45,138 nt of DNA from contig CAMBXM010000011.1 of assembly GCA_945871815.1 (NCBI GenBank), forward strand, positions 1 through 45,138, written 5' to 3'. Origin of the DNA: Singulisphaera sp. GP187 (GTDB lineage: Bacteria; Planctomycetota; UBA1135; UBA2386). Both the position numbers and the translations under genes were made by a program. Position 1 is the stretch's first letter. Every line of letters starts with the position of its first letter. The notes under the pieces were generated by a model. That model was not told where the DNA came from. It saw only the letters and a list, made by a program, of their open reading frames with translations, and did not search any database. Of this stretch, positions 16,743-24,495 are shown in pieces.

Positions 16743-18752
16743 TCAGTTCGCGAGGTCGACGACGGTCGTCGTCCCAGCCTGCAGCACGAACGCGCGGCTC
16801 TGGATCTCATCCTCGCCGACGCGCCAGAGCACGCGCCACGAACCGGCGGGCAGCGCGACGTCCGTGCGCTCGGCCAGGTCGCGCGCGGCGCGCACGTCGC
16901 CACAGGCGCGCTGGTGGTAGAGCTCCACGTTCATTTCGGGCTTGCGGTTCTCCAGAACCAACCGACCCGTGGGTGGGCGCGTGACGGTGCCGAGGTCGAG
17001 CGCGCCCTTGCCGTCGATCCAATGCGTGCCGAGGTCGACCCAGCCGGAGCCGACGTCGTGGAACTCGATGCGGTAGTAGCCGGGCGGCAGGCGGCCGCAG
17101 GCGAACGCACCGTCTTCGCCGCGCGGGATCGTGAAGCCGAGCCGCGACTCTTGCTGCCAGGCGTAGACGGCAATTCCCGTTGGGTTGGTGCTCGTCGACG
17201 AGGGGCCGGAATTCACGCGTTCGCGCACGATGTCCGCGAGGCGGAAACTGTTGGCGTCGAGGTGCAGCGTGGAGTTGCCGGCTCCACCGTTCGAGTCGCC
17301 GAACGTGAGCACGATCGGCGTTGCCGGCGACTCCGGCGCTTTGTCTGGCGCGCGAGCCGGCGTCGGCTGCTCTGGCGAGGTCGCAGCGGTAGCGAGCGGA
17401 TTTCCTTCGGGCACGCGCACGACGATGCCGCCGTTCGGCCACCGGTCCGAGGCGAGATCGAAGGCGACCGGACCGCTGTCGGGCAACACGCTCGGGACCA
17501 CCGCCGTGGGCACCCGATGCGCTTCCTCGCGCAGCAGCAAGCGACCGGGACCGCCGGGCAGGTTGGCGAGCAGGAACTTGCCGCCGTCGCGGGTCCGCGT
17601 GCGATCGACCCAGCTGCCGTCCAACGCCTCGTACTCGACGAACCAATCCTCGAGGGGTTTGCCGTTCTCGCCGAGCGCGGTGCCTTCGATGCACTGTTCG
17701 CGGCGCAGATTGACGTTGGCGGAAGTCGTGCCGCGAGCCACGACGAGCACGGTCGTGCGACCGAGTCCCTGCGGCCCGCCGCCGGCGCGGATCTCGGCGG
17801 GACCGATGGGCTGGTTCTCGAACGTGAAGGTGCCGTCGTCGCCGCTCCGCGTCTGCTGCGTCGAGCGATCCAGCGATGGGCCGATGCAGACCACTTGGTT
17901 GGCGACGGGGTTGCCGTCCTCGCCGAAGACGGTGCCGCGGACGGTGCCGAACTGGTTGGCATCGGGGCCTTGCTCCACGCTCGGTGAGAAGGTGACGCGG
18001 AACGAGCTGATCGAGGCGTACGAACTGCCGACCAGCCTCAGCCCGCTCAGCACGTGCACTGCCTGCTCCGCCGCGACTTCGTCGAGCAAGAGGTCCGCAA
18101 ACGTCGAGTGCGCGTGGAGCCGGCGGTCGCGTGGCACGGTCCGGTCGACATTGGTGAGGCCGACGGCTGCAGTCTCGCTCTCGTTATCGATGGTCATTTG
18201 GAACGAACCGCCATCGCCGCCGCCGGAGCTGACCAAACGGATGCGCTGGCCGCCGCCGTAGCGCGGCGACAGCAGGACCAGTTCGCGGCCGGTGGCGGCG
18301 GTGACGACCACTTCGCGCGGCGCGCAGTCCGGCGCTGCGATCGCCATGCGTACCGACGGCTCGCGGCCGCCCCAACGCAGCGTGACGCGACCGTCGACAT
18401 CGGTCGACTCGGACTCGACGTTGCGCGTGCAGCCGATCGGCGCGTAGCGCACGTTGCCATCTTCGACGGGCAGGCCGAGTTCGTCGATCAGGCGCACAGT
18501 CAGCGAGAACGCGTAGGCCGGGGCGGGCTCGGTCGTGGTGGTCGGTTGGGCTTCGATCACTTCGCGCTTGGTCTGGGGCGGGGCGGTTGCGACTTCGCCG
18601 CCGGCGTGGTCGGCGGTGCGGGCATCGCCCTGTTCGCGAACCGGCTGTGCGGCCGGCACCGGTTCGTCCCCTGCGCTGCTCGCGAGCCAGAACGCGACGA
18701 CGGCCGCGACCGCGAGCAGGGTGAGGAGGGCGAGCGGGTTCTGTTTGGCCAT
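16743..18752 (-). CDS. Large exported protein with carboxypeptidase-regulatory-like repeats
   Basis: A 669-aa protein with a short Lys-positive start, a single hydrophobic anchor or signal segment at about 7-25, and a Pro/Thr/Glu-rich linker up to about 80. The rest appears to be a series of beta-sandwich domains of the carboxypeptidase regulatory-like type; recurring G-x-V-x-G-x-D-G-x-P-V-type segments (VRGTVFGEDGNPVANQVV, IEGTALGENGKPLEDW) are characteristic. These modules usually mediate surface structure or binding. I see no enzyme motif. It starts 69 nt from the end of the 68-aa protein gene and is transcribed in the same direction, but a link with the CoA ligase is not obvious. Its closest relative in this window, by style, is the 4184-5347 protein. 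Confidence 0.82.
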   Translation of the reverse strand: MAKQNPLALLTLLAVAAVVAFWLASSAGDEPVPAAQPVREQGDARTADHAGGEVATAPPQTKREVIEAQPTTTTEPAPAYAFSLTVRLIDELGLPVEDGNVRYAPIGCTRNVESESTDVDGRVTLRWGGREPSVRMAIAAPDCAPREVVVTAATGRELVLLSPRYGGGQRIRLVSSGGGDGGSFQMTIDNESETAAVGLTNVDRTVPRDRRLHAHSTFADLLLDEVAAEQAVHVLSGLRLVGSSYASISSFRVTFSPSVEQGPDANQFGTVRGTVFGEDGNPVANQVVCIGPSLDRSTQQTRSGDDGTFTFENQPIGPAEIRAGGGPQGLGRTTVLVVARGTTSANVNLRREQCIEGTALGENGKPLEDWFVEYEALDGSWVDRTRTRDGGKFLLANLPGGPGRLLLREEAHRVPTAVVPSVLPDSGPVAFDLASDRWPNGGIVVRVPEGNPLATAATSPEQPTPARAPDKAPESPATPIVLTFGDSNGGAGNSTLHLDANSFRLADIVRERVNSGPSSTSTNPTGIAVYAWQQESRLGFTIPRGEDGAFACGRLPPGYYRIEFHDVGSGWVDLGTHWIDGKGALDLGTVTRPPTGRLVLENRKPEMNVELYHQRACGDVRAARDLAERTDVALPAGSWRVLWRVGEDEIQSRAFVLQAGTTTVVDLAN

Positions 18753-18821
18753 GGGAATCGGGGCCGGACGAGTGGGGCGGTGGAAGTCTCCCAGAAGCCG
18801 ACTCCAACGTGGTGACGTACC

Positions 18822-19028
18822 TCAATCGCAGCCCGGTTCTTCCGCGATCAGCGCGAGGTCGTTGCACGCATTCCACAGCATGACCATCGCTTGTTTGGCA
18901 TTGGCCGTGACCACCGGCGGCAGGTCCGTGCGCACAGCCAGCGCCTTCAATCGCGCATACAGCTCGAGCAGCTCCTTGTCGTCCTTCGAGAGCGGGTTGC
19001 CGAGCAGGTCCTTGTCGTGGTTCGTCAT
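18822..19028 (-). CDS. 68-aa protein downstream of phenylacetate-CoA ligase
   Basis: A small, soluble, probably helical protein: MTNHDKDLLGNPLSKDDKE, then a LLELYARLKALAVR helix and an Ala-rich TANAKQAMVMLWNACNDLALIAEE helix, ending in PGCD. It starts 11 nt after the stop of the CoA ligase gene, so the pair forms an operon. The longer frame from 19112 is antisense-like over the ligase C-terminus; the ATG at 19028 is preferred because it sits just beyond that stop. The helix pair suggests a small oligomer or a partner of the ligase. No family was recognised. Confidence 0.72.
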   Translation of the reverse strand: MTNHDKDLLGNPLSKDDKELLELYARLKALAVRTDLPPVVTANAKQAMVMLWNACNDLALIAEEPGCD

Positions 19029-19039
19029 GTCGTCCTCGC

Positions 19040-20383
19040 TCAGTATTGGGGCCGGAGGTCCTGCAGTCGTTTGGCTTTCAACTCGAAGCGCGGCAGCTCG
19101 CCCTGCTTGCACAGGTCGAGGTTGAAGCGCAGTCCTTCGTGCGCATCGGCGAGGTCCTTACCGAGCTTCGCCTGCAGTCGCGGCCAGCACTCCTGTTGGT
19201 CGGGCTTGAGTTCGATCTTCACGGTGATCTCGTCCTGCACGTTGTCCACGCGCGTGATGACGATCTGGAACTCCTCGACCTCGTGATGCTCGCGAACGAC
19301 CGCCTCGACCGCGCGCGGATACACGTTGGTGCCGCGGATCAGCTTCATGTCGTCGACGCGGCCCAGGATCCCGCCTTCGTAGATGTCGCCCGTGCGCCCG
19401 CAGGTGCAGCGCGTGTGCGGCACTTTGCAGACCAGGTCTTTGGTGCGGTAGCGGATCAGCGGGATGAAGCCGCGGCCGAACGACGTGACGACGCGTTCGC
19501 CGCGTTCGCCGTAACCAACCGGCTCGCCGGTGTCGGGGTCGAGCACTTCTTCGATGAAGTGGTCCTCGATGATGTGCGGGCCGCCCGGTTGGTGGTCGCA
19601 CTCGAAGATCATGATCGTGCCGATCTCGGTCATGCCGGCGGTGTCGCCGCACTTCCCGCCCCACATCTCCTCGATCATCCGCTTGACCGCGGGGATCGAC
19701 CCGGCGGGTTCGCCGCTGACGATCACGCGGCGGACCTTGCCGTCCCGCTTCAGGTCGATGCCCATCTTCTCGGCGGTCTGGCCCATGCGCAGCGCGTAGG
19801 TTGGCGTCGCGCAGACGACGGTCGCACCCATCTCGACGATCTGCTTCACGCGTTGCTCGGTCGTCATGTTGCCCGACGCCAGCGTGAGGCAGCCCATCTT
19901 CTCGCAGCAGTAGTGCGCGCCCCAGAAGCCGATGAACGAGCCGTAGCTGAACGCGAAGAACACCGTGTCGCTCGGCCGGATGCCAAAGCCCCAGAAGCCG
20001 TAGCACCACATGTCTGCGATCCACGACCAGTCCTTGCGGCTGTCGAGCACGCGCAGCGGTTGGCGGCCCGAGGTGCCCGACGTGAGGTGGTAGCGGATCG
20101 CGTCCTGCGGCGGTCGCGTGATCAGATCGCCGAACAGCGGCTTGTCCGCTTGGTTCGCCATCCAGTCCTCGCGCGTCATGAACGGCAGCCGCCGGATGTC
20201 GTCCAGCGTCTTGATCTGCTCGGGCGTGACCTTGGCTTGATCGTAGAGCCGGCGGTGGAAGGGTGAGGTCTGCCAGGCGCGTTCGACGAGCCGCTGCAGC
20301 TTGGTCAATTGCAAAGCGCGGAGCTGCGCCTTCGGCAGCGTCTCGGTCTTGGGGTTCCAGTACGAGGTCGAAGTGGCGGGCAC
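19040..20383 (-). CDS. paaK: Phenylacetate-CoA ligase family adenylate-forming enzyme
   Basis: A 447-aa member of the PaaK branch of the ANL superfamily, of typical length (430-450). It activates an aromatic or other carboxylate with ATP and CoA through an acyl-adenylate. Visible features: N-terminal YWNPKTETLP and LVERAWQTSPFHRR, typical of the family; phosphate-binding YHLTSGTSGRQP; the A5-type AGMTEIG; and IRYRTKDLV then C-x-C-G-R-T-G-D and GRVDDMKLIRGTNVYP at the hinge into the small C-terminal domain. Substrate cannot be proved; homologs also act on other aromatic acids. It is followed by a 68-aa gene 11 nt away. The beta-oxidation-like operon at 24496-27310 could use the CoA ester it makes. 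Confidence 0.93.
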   Translation of the reverse strand: MPATSTSYWNPKTETLPKAQLRALQLTKLQRLVERAWQTSPFHRRLYDQAKVTPEQIKTLDDIRRLPFMTREDWMANQADKPLFGDLITRPPQDAIRYHLTSGTSGRQPLRVLDSRKDWSWIADMWCYGFWGFGIRPSDTVFFAFSYGSFIGFWGAHYCCEKMGCLTLASGNMTTEQRVKQIVEMGATVVCATPTYALRMGQTAEKMGIDLKRDGKVRRVIVSGEPAGSIPAVKRMIEEMWGGKCGDTAGMTEIGTIMIFECDHQPGGPHIIEDHFIEEVLDPDTGEPVGYGERGERVVTSFGRGFIPLIRYRTKDLVCKVPHTRCTCGRTGDIYEGGILGRVDDMKLIRGTNVYPRAVEAVVREHHEVEEFQIVITRVDNVQDEITVKIELKPDQQECWPRLQAKLGKDLADAHEGLRFNLDLCKQGELPRFELKAKRLQDLRPQY

Positions 20384-21031
20384 GGGCAGACTCCTCAGCG
20401 GGCGAGAGGCGGCGCAGCGTAGTCGCGGGCTCCGGTCGGATCGAGGCGCCCGCGTCGGCGTCGAGGATTGTGTGTGCCGTTGCGTCCGCTGTGCGCGGTT
20501 CCTGCATCTGCTGCCGCCGGCGAAGCGTTGCCACCGTCGGGCGCCTTCGCCCCAGATAACGGAGCGCCGCCGCCGCGCTTCTGCGCGCGGTGGGCCTCGG
20601 CGTGGTTGACCAGCACGCGGCCTATCGCTCGCTCGGCCGCGGCGAAGAAGTGGCCGCGCTCGCCCCCAGGCCGGTCGCCGCCGCGGGACCGCTGCGCCCA
20701 GGCTTCGGGAACCAGAGCGGTGGCCTGAAGGGCGTGCCAGGGGCGTTCGCGGTGTAGGTCACTTTTTGCCAGCGAATGCGGCTCCCGGCAGAACCGGGCG
20801 AACCAGAGAGAGGTCGATGGTGGCCGTCGCCCTCAGTCGGCCGCGGCGGCAGGGCGTCGTTGGTGGGATGGCCTGTGAACATGCTGGTCCTGGAGCCGGT
20901 AGCTGTCCGTCGCAGCTTGGCAGCATCGACGCGCGTACTCCCGCGAAGAAGGTGCCGCGGTGGGCGCCGGCCCTGGTTCGAGTCCGCGGTTCGACTGCGG
21001 AACGAGCCCCCGCGCAGCCGATCTTGGGACC
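20384..21031. other. Intergenic region between divergent genes
   Basis: A 648-nt gap between the CoA ligase (minus) and the DUF4388 gene (plus), so promoters for both must lie here. Several short frames cross it without consistent codon use, and none has a recognisable protein. One plus-strand stop-to-stop frame (20560-20757) contains D-Q-H-A-A, discussed among rejected items. I saw no RNA gene; a GGTTCGAGTCC string near 20985 does not fold into a T-arm. Confidence 0.6.
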
Positions 21032-21994
21032 ATGAAAGACCTCCAGGCCTTTCCAGCGTCGGCCGCCGGCCCTCTCGTCTCCGGCTACTGTACGGACTTC
21101 ATCGATCTTGCCGCGACCATGGCGCAGACGCTCGAGCAGGTCACGATGCGAGGTCTCGACATTGGCGGTAGCAAGGAACAGCTCGCTCGTGTCGAGCGCG
21201 GCATGCGCGATTTGGCCGATGCCATCGGTGACGTGCTGCGCAAAGTCGGCGGCAATGCGCCGGCAGCGGCGGCACCAGCACGGCCTACGGAGCGCGTGTC
21301 CGAACGCATTGCCCCGAGGTTGGTCCCGGTCTCGCCGGTCGTCGCCGGCACTGCCAACAAGGTGCCCGCCGGTCGCGTAGCCCGGCCGGCTCCCGAGGCT
21401 CCAACTGCCCAGAAGCCAGCCGCGTCCAGCGCGCCGGTCGTCACGGGTGGCCGCGGCGGGACGACGCCGACCTCGACGCCTCCGGCGACGCCCGGAGCGG
21501 CGCCAACTTCGTCGTCGAAGGCCGATGCGAGCATGCTGCACGGCAGCACTGAGACCATGCCGATGCGTTCGGTGTTCCAGTTCCTCGGGCGGACGCGCAA
21601 GTCGGGTCAGCTCCACGTCACGATGGCGAAGGAAAAGCTCCGCTTCGAGTTCCTCGACGGCTGCATGGTCGGCACCAGTTCCACCAATTCCCCCGCGGAC
21701 GAACTGCTTGGCTCGATCCTCGTCGAATTGGGCCTCGCGCAAACGCAGCAGGTCGAGGCGCTCGTGAAGCAGCACGGCGACGGTCGTCAGCGACTCGGGG
21801 CCGCGCTGCTGCAGTTGCGGCTCGTCACGCAGTCGCAACTTGCGGACGTGATCGATCGCCAGACGACTCGGCGGTTCCAACGCATCGTCACGCAGAAGCA
21901 AGCAGGCTACGAGTTTCAGGCTGACGAAGATCTGACCGGTGGCGCCGTGCGCATCCGTTCGCGCTCGTCCACCAACGGGCCGACTCAGGGCTGA
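21032..21994 (+). CDS. DUF4388 domain protein
   Basis: A 320-aa protein with three parts. The N-terminal region (about 1-90) looks helical. The middle (about 90-170) is a low-complexity Ala/Pro/Thr-rich linker. The C-terminal part from MRSVFQFLGRTRKSGQLHVT matches a DUF4388 (PATAN-like) domain: a short helix, the G-R-T-x-K-S-G-Q-L core, then EFLDGCMVGTSS and a helical tail (LLGSILVELGLAQTQQVEALV, with a winged-helix-like end). DUF4388 proteins are common next to gliding, chemotaxis and two-component genes. The start at 21032 removes an antisense extension. It precedes motA by 134 nt and may be part of the same unit. Confidence 0.82.
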   Translation: MKDLQAFPASAAGPLVSGYCTDFIDLAATMAQTLEQVTMRGLDIGGSKEQLARVERGMRDLADAIGDVLRKVGGNAPAAAAPARPTERVSERIAPRLVPVSPVVAGTANKVPAGRVARPAPEAPTAQKPAASSAPVVTGGRGGTTPTSTPPATPGAAPTSSSKADASMLHGSTETMPMRSVFQFLGRTRKSGQLHVTMAKEKLRFEFLDGCMVGTSSTNSPADELLGSILVELGLAQTQQVEALVKQHGDGRQRLGAALLQLRLVTQSQLADVIDRQTTRRFQRIVTQKQAGYEFQADEDLTGGAVRIRSRSSTNGPTQG

Positions 21995-22128
21995 GTTCTG
22001 CGCGTCGACGCTCCCGCACCGTTGGTGCGCGTGCGCGACCGTTGCCAATGCTGCTTCCGCGCAGCCTCTAGCGCACGCCGCGAACGTGTCGAAGGTGTCG
22101 AGCAACCGCACCTTGGTACGAGGCAACG

Positions 22129-22905
22129 ATGGACATCTTCACCCCGCTCGGATTGGCCTTCGCCTTCATCGGCGTCATCGGCGGCATGGTCCTCGAAGGC
22201 GGCCATCCCGGTTCGTTGCTGCAGTTGACGGCCTTCCTCATCGTCATTGTCGGTTCGCTCGGTGCGACGATGGTCGCGACGTTGCCCAGCGACGTCGGGT
22301 TCGCCATCCAGGCACTGAAGCGGACGTTCCTGCCGCCGAAGTACGACTTTCACGGGTTGATGGAGAAGGTTCTTGAACTCGCCAATCTCGCTCGTCGCGA
22401 GGGACTTCTCGCGCTCGAGACCTACGCCAACAGCGGGCAGGGCGACCCGTTCCTCGTGAAGTGTCTCACTCTCGCGATCGACGGCAGCTCGGCGGAGGCG
22501 ATTCGTGAGACGGTCGAGATCGACATGCACATTGCCGAGGAAGACCAGAAGGCAGGCATGAAGTTCTGGGAGACGTGGGGAGCACTGGCCCCGACTGTCG
22601 GCGTGCTCGGTGCCGTGCTCGGTCTGATGCACGTGATGAGCGTGCTCGACCAGCCAGCCTTGATCGGTCCCGGCATCGCTGTCGCCTTCGTCGCGACGGT
22701 CTACGGCGTCGGCTTCGCCAACATCGTGTGCCTGCCGATGTCGTTCAAACTGAAGCGCCACGTCGAGCACGACCAGTTGCTGAAGCAGATGGTGCTCGAG
22801 GGCGTCGTCGGCATTCAATCAGGCGTCGCCCCTGGTGCGTTGCGAAGCAAGTTGAAGACCTACCTCGGCAGCCACGGTGGCGGCGCGGCGGACAAGAAGC
22901 ACTGA
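22129..22905 (+). CDS. motA: MotA-type proton/sodium channel stator subunit
   Basis: A 258-aa MotA/TolQ/ExbB family protein. Four membrane helices are visible: about 7-23, 28-50, then after a large cytoplasmic loop (LMEKVLELANLARREGLLALE, typical of MotA, and SGQGDPFLVKCL) the third at FWETWGALAPTVGVLGAVLGLM and the fourth at IGPGIAVAFVATVYGVGFAN. TM3-TM4 carry the conserved P-x-x-G-x-x-G-x-V-x-G-L type motif. Together with the MotB-like protein 26 nt downstream it would form an ion-driven stator that turns a rotor. No flagellar gene lies in the window, so the rotor could be the flagellum encoded elsewhere or another machine. Confidence 0.9.
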   Translation: MDIFTPLGLAFAFIGVIGGMVLEGGHPGSLLQLTAFLIVIVGSLGATMVATLPSDVGFAIQALKRTFLPPKYDFHGLMEKVLELANLARREGLLALETYANSGQGDPFLVKCLTLAIDGSSAEAIRETVEIDMHIAEEDQKAGMKFWETWGALAPTVGVLGAVLGLMHVMSVLDQPALIGPGIAVAFVATVYGVGFANIVCLPMSFKLKRHVEHDQLLKQMVLEGVVGIQSGVAPGALRSKLKTYLGSHGGGAADKKH

Positions 22906-22930
22906 TCGCGGAGACTCGCGCGAGGTCGCC

Positions 22931-23680
22931 ATGGCGAAGAAGCACAAACACGAAGAGCATGTCAACCACGAGCGATGGCTGGTGTCGTTCGCGGACATGA
23001 TGACGCTGCTGTTCGCTCTGTTCGTGGTGTTGTACGCGCTCGGTCAGGCTGACCTGACCAAGATGAAGCAGCTGAAGGACTCGGTGCAGTTCGCCTTCCA
23101 CATCTCCGGCGAGGGCAAGACCAAGGACGAGGGCATCTTCGACAAGCAGAAGGGCGGCGGCGAGACGTTGATGCCGGCGCCGCTGATCAACGCGCAGGAT
23201 GGCGCGATGAAGGAGTTCTTGCGCGATACGTTGCCTCGCGAGTTCGAAGAGGTCACCGGTCAATCGCTCGACGTCGTGCAGACCGACGACACCATCACGA
23301 TGAAGGCGCCTCTGTCGGCGTTCTTCGAGTCGGCGCGGCCGTTCCCGATCAAGCCTGACGTGTTCAACTGGCTGGTCAAGGCAGCGCAGGGATCGATCAC
23401 GTTCACGAGCGACATCCGCATCATCATCGAAGCCCCGGACGTCATCCTCGGTGCTGGGCCCGACGGCCGACCGGTCACGTCGCTCGAACTCTGCGACCGC
23501 CGGTTGTGGACGCTGCGGAAGGCGATGCTCGGCCTTCCCGAGATCCGGCCGCACCTCGTGCGCCTCGAGCTCGGCCAGCAGCAAGAAGCGACCCCAGGCA
23601 GTTCGCGCGCCAGCGCTGACTGGGAGGACCGCGGTCAGGTGATCCTCGCCTTCAGCAATCAGCGCCAGCAGAACCGCTGA
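22931..23680 (+). CDS. motB: MotB-like stator protein with atypical periplasmic domain
   Basis: A 249-aa protein, short Lys/His-rich N-terminus, then WLVSFADMMTLLFALFVVLYALG: the single membrane helix with the conserved channel Asp22. A plug-like segment follows (GQADLTKMKQLKDSVQF). The periplasmic domain should be OmpA-like, but the usual N-x-x-L-S-x-x-R-A and N-R-R-V-E-I signatures are replaced by LELCDRRLWTLRKAM and a weak end (QVILAFSNQ), so peptidoglycan binding may be altered. The ATG at 22931 is preferred to the longer frame that overlaps motA. It starts 25 nt after the motA stop. A 7-bp hairpin lies just after its stop. Confidence 0.87.
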   Translation: MAKKHKHEEHVNHERWLVSFADMMTLLFALFVVLYALGQADLTKMKQLKDSVQFAFHISGEGKTKDEGIFDKQKGGGETLMPAPLINAQDGAMKEFLRDTLPREFEEVTGQSLDVVQTDDTITMKAPLSAFFESARPFPIKPDVFNWLVKAAQGSITFTSDIRIIIEAPDVILGAGPDGRPVTSLELCDRRLWTLRKAMLGLPEIRPHLVRLELGQQQEATPGSSRASADWEDRGQVILAFSNQRQQNR

Positions 23681-23682
23681 CG

Positions 23683-23703
23683 GCCGGCGTTCACTTCGCC
23701 GGC
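23683..23703. terminator. Possible bidirectional hairpin at a convergent gene end
   Basis: GCCGGCG (23683-23689) pairs perfectly with CGCCGGC (23697-23703) around TTCACTT. It lies between the motB stop and the end of the minus gene at 23691, overlapping the last codons of the latter. There is no T-run on either side, so it may be a weak or Rho-assisted end. Confidence 0.4.
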
Positions 23704-24179
23704 AGTTCGTGCACCTTGCTGGCGCCGATCCACTCATCCGTCAGCACGACACCTTGCAAGAACACGGGGAAGGGCAGCGCGCCCGGTCCCATGTTGAAGG
23801 TCAGCGTGCCGATGCCGACGCCCGAAGCGACGATGGCGTCGACGAACAGCAGGGGCGGTAGGCCTTCGATCTTGATGACTTGGTCCGAGAGCGACGCCAG
23901 CATCACACCGACGAACGGCATGCCGCGGTCGCCGACGGCGACTTGGAGCTTCAGCGCTTCGTTGCGGTGCACTTCGAGCTGGATATCGAAGGGCGCCAAC
24001 TGCCGCGGCGCGCTCGCGACGGGCTCCTCGGCCACCGCAGTGTCGATCGTCATCGGCTGGACCAAGTGGTCCTTCGGGTGCGAGCTGTCGCCGACGGGCA
24101 GGGCCGCGGGCTGGTAGCGCTGGGCGCACAGCGGGAGGGTCATTGCGGCGAACAGGAGGGTCGAGAGCGCGGTCTTCAT
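23691..24179 (-). CDS. Small exported protein, unknown function
   Basis: A 162-aa protein with a clear signal peptide, MKTALSTLLFAAMTLPLCA, followed by Gln at the predicted +1 position. The ATG at 24179 has a good ribosome-binding stretch (AAGGAAAC) 5-10 nt upstream. The mature part is short with a Pro/Ala-rich start and a beta-rich region (FDIQLEVHRNEALKLQVAV, FVGVMLASLSDQVIKIEGLPPLLFVD). I recognise no family. It converges with motB over an 11-nt gap. The predicted cleavage site fits the Gln +1 pattern seen in other exported proteins of the window. Confidence 0.78.
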   Translation of the reverse strand: MKTALSTLLFAAMTLPLCAQRYQPAALPVGDSSHPKDHLVQPMTIDTAVAEEPVASAPRQLAPFDIQLEVHRNEALKLQVAVGDRGMPFVGVMLASLSDQVIKIEGLPPLLFVDAIVASGVGIGTLTFNMGPGALPFPVFLQGVVLTDEWIGASKVHELPAK

Positions 24180-24495
24180 GATCGTTTCCTTGCGGGTCGT
24201 GGGTTGGTGTCCGTGGTGGACACCCTGGCAAGGGGGAACCGTGGCGAGACCGCAGCGGCAGGACGAAGATCCCGCCACCGCGCGCCGACTCTGCTGGTCG
24301 GTTGCGTGTGGTGCGCAGCGCCGGCGATCGGCGCTGGCGGGCGCGGTGCTGGGTGCGGCGACCGGAGCCGGCGCGGCCGACGGCGCGCCCCCGCGCGCCA
24401 GCCAGTTGGCCGGCGGGTCGTTGCCGAAGCTCTCGATCAGGAACAGGCCGGCCGACGACGAGATCGGAACGGGAGTTCTCGCGGCCGCGCCGCTC
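24180..24495. other. Intergenic region, promoter and leader of the small exported gene
   Basis: A 316-nt gap between two minus-strand genes. It holds the leader of the exported protein, with a perfect 7-bp hairpin (GGTGTCC 24206-24212 with GGACACC 24218-24224), and the 3' end of the acyl-CoA dehydrogenase unit. The minus frame continuing upstream of the exported gene stays open through the gap but has no start and no recognisable protein. Confidence 0.5.

Noticed and set aside
20557-20757. Plus-strand stop-to-stop frame with V-D-Q-H-A-A-Y, reminiscent of a MutL C-terminal motif
   Set aside because: No ATG start, only 66 codons, no other MutL features; chance similarity in GC-rich non-coding DNA.
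20976-21000. GGTTCGAGTCC string like a tRNA T-loop
   Set aside because: The flanks do not pair as a 5-bp T-stem and there is no acceptor or anticodon arm around it.
24230-24495. Minus-strand frame open upstream of the small exported gene with a protein-like stretch (FLIESFGNDPPANW)
   Set aside because: No start codon, composition Ala/Pro/Arg as in GC-rich noise, and the signal peptide with ribosome-binding site at 24179 is a much better start.
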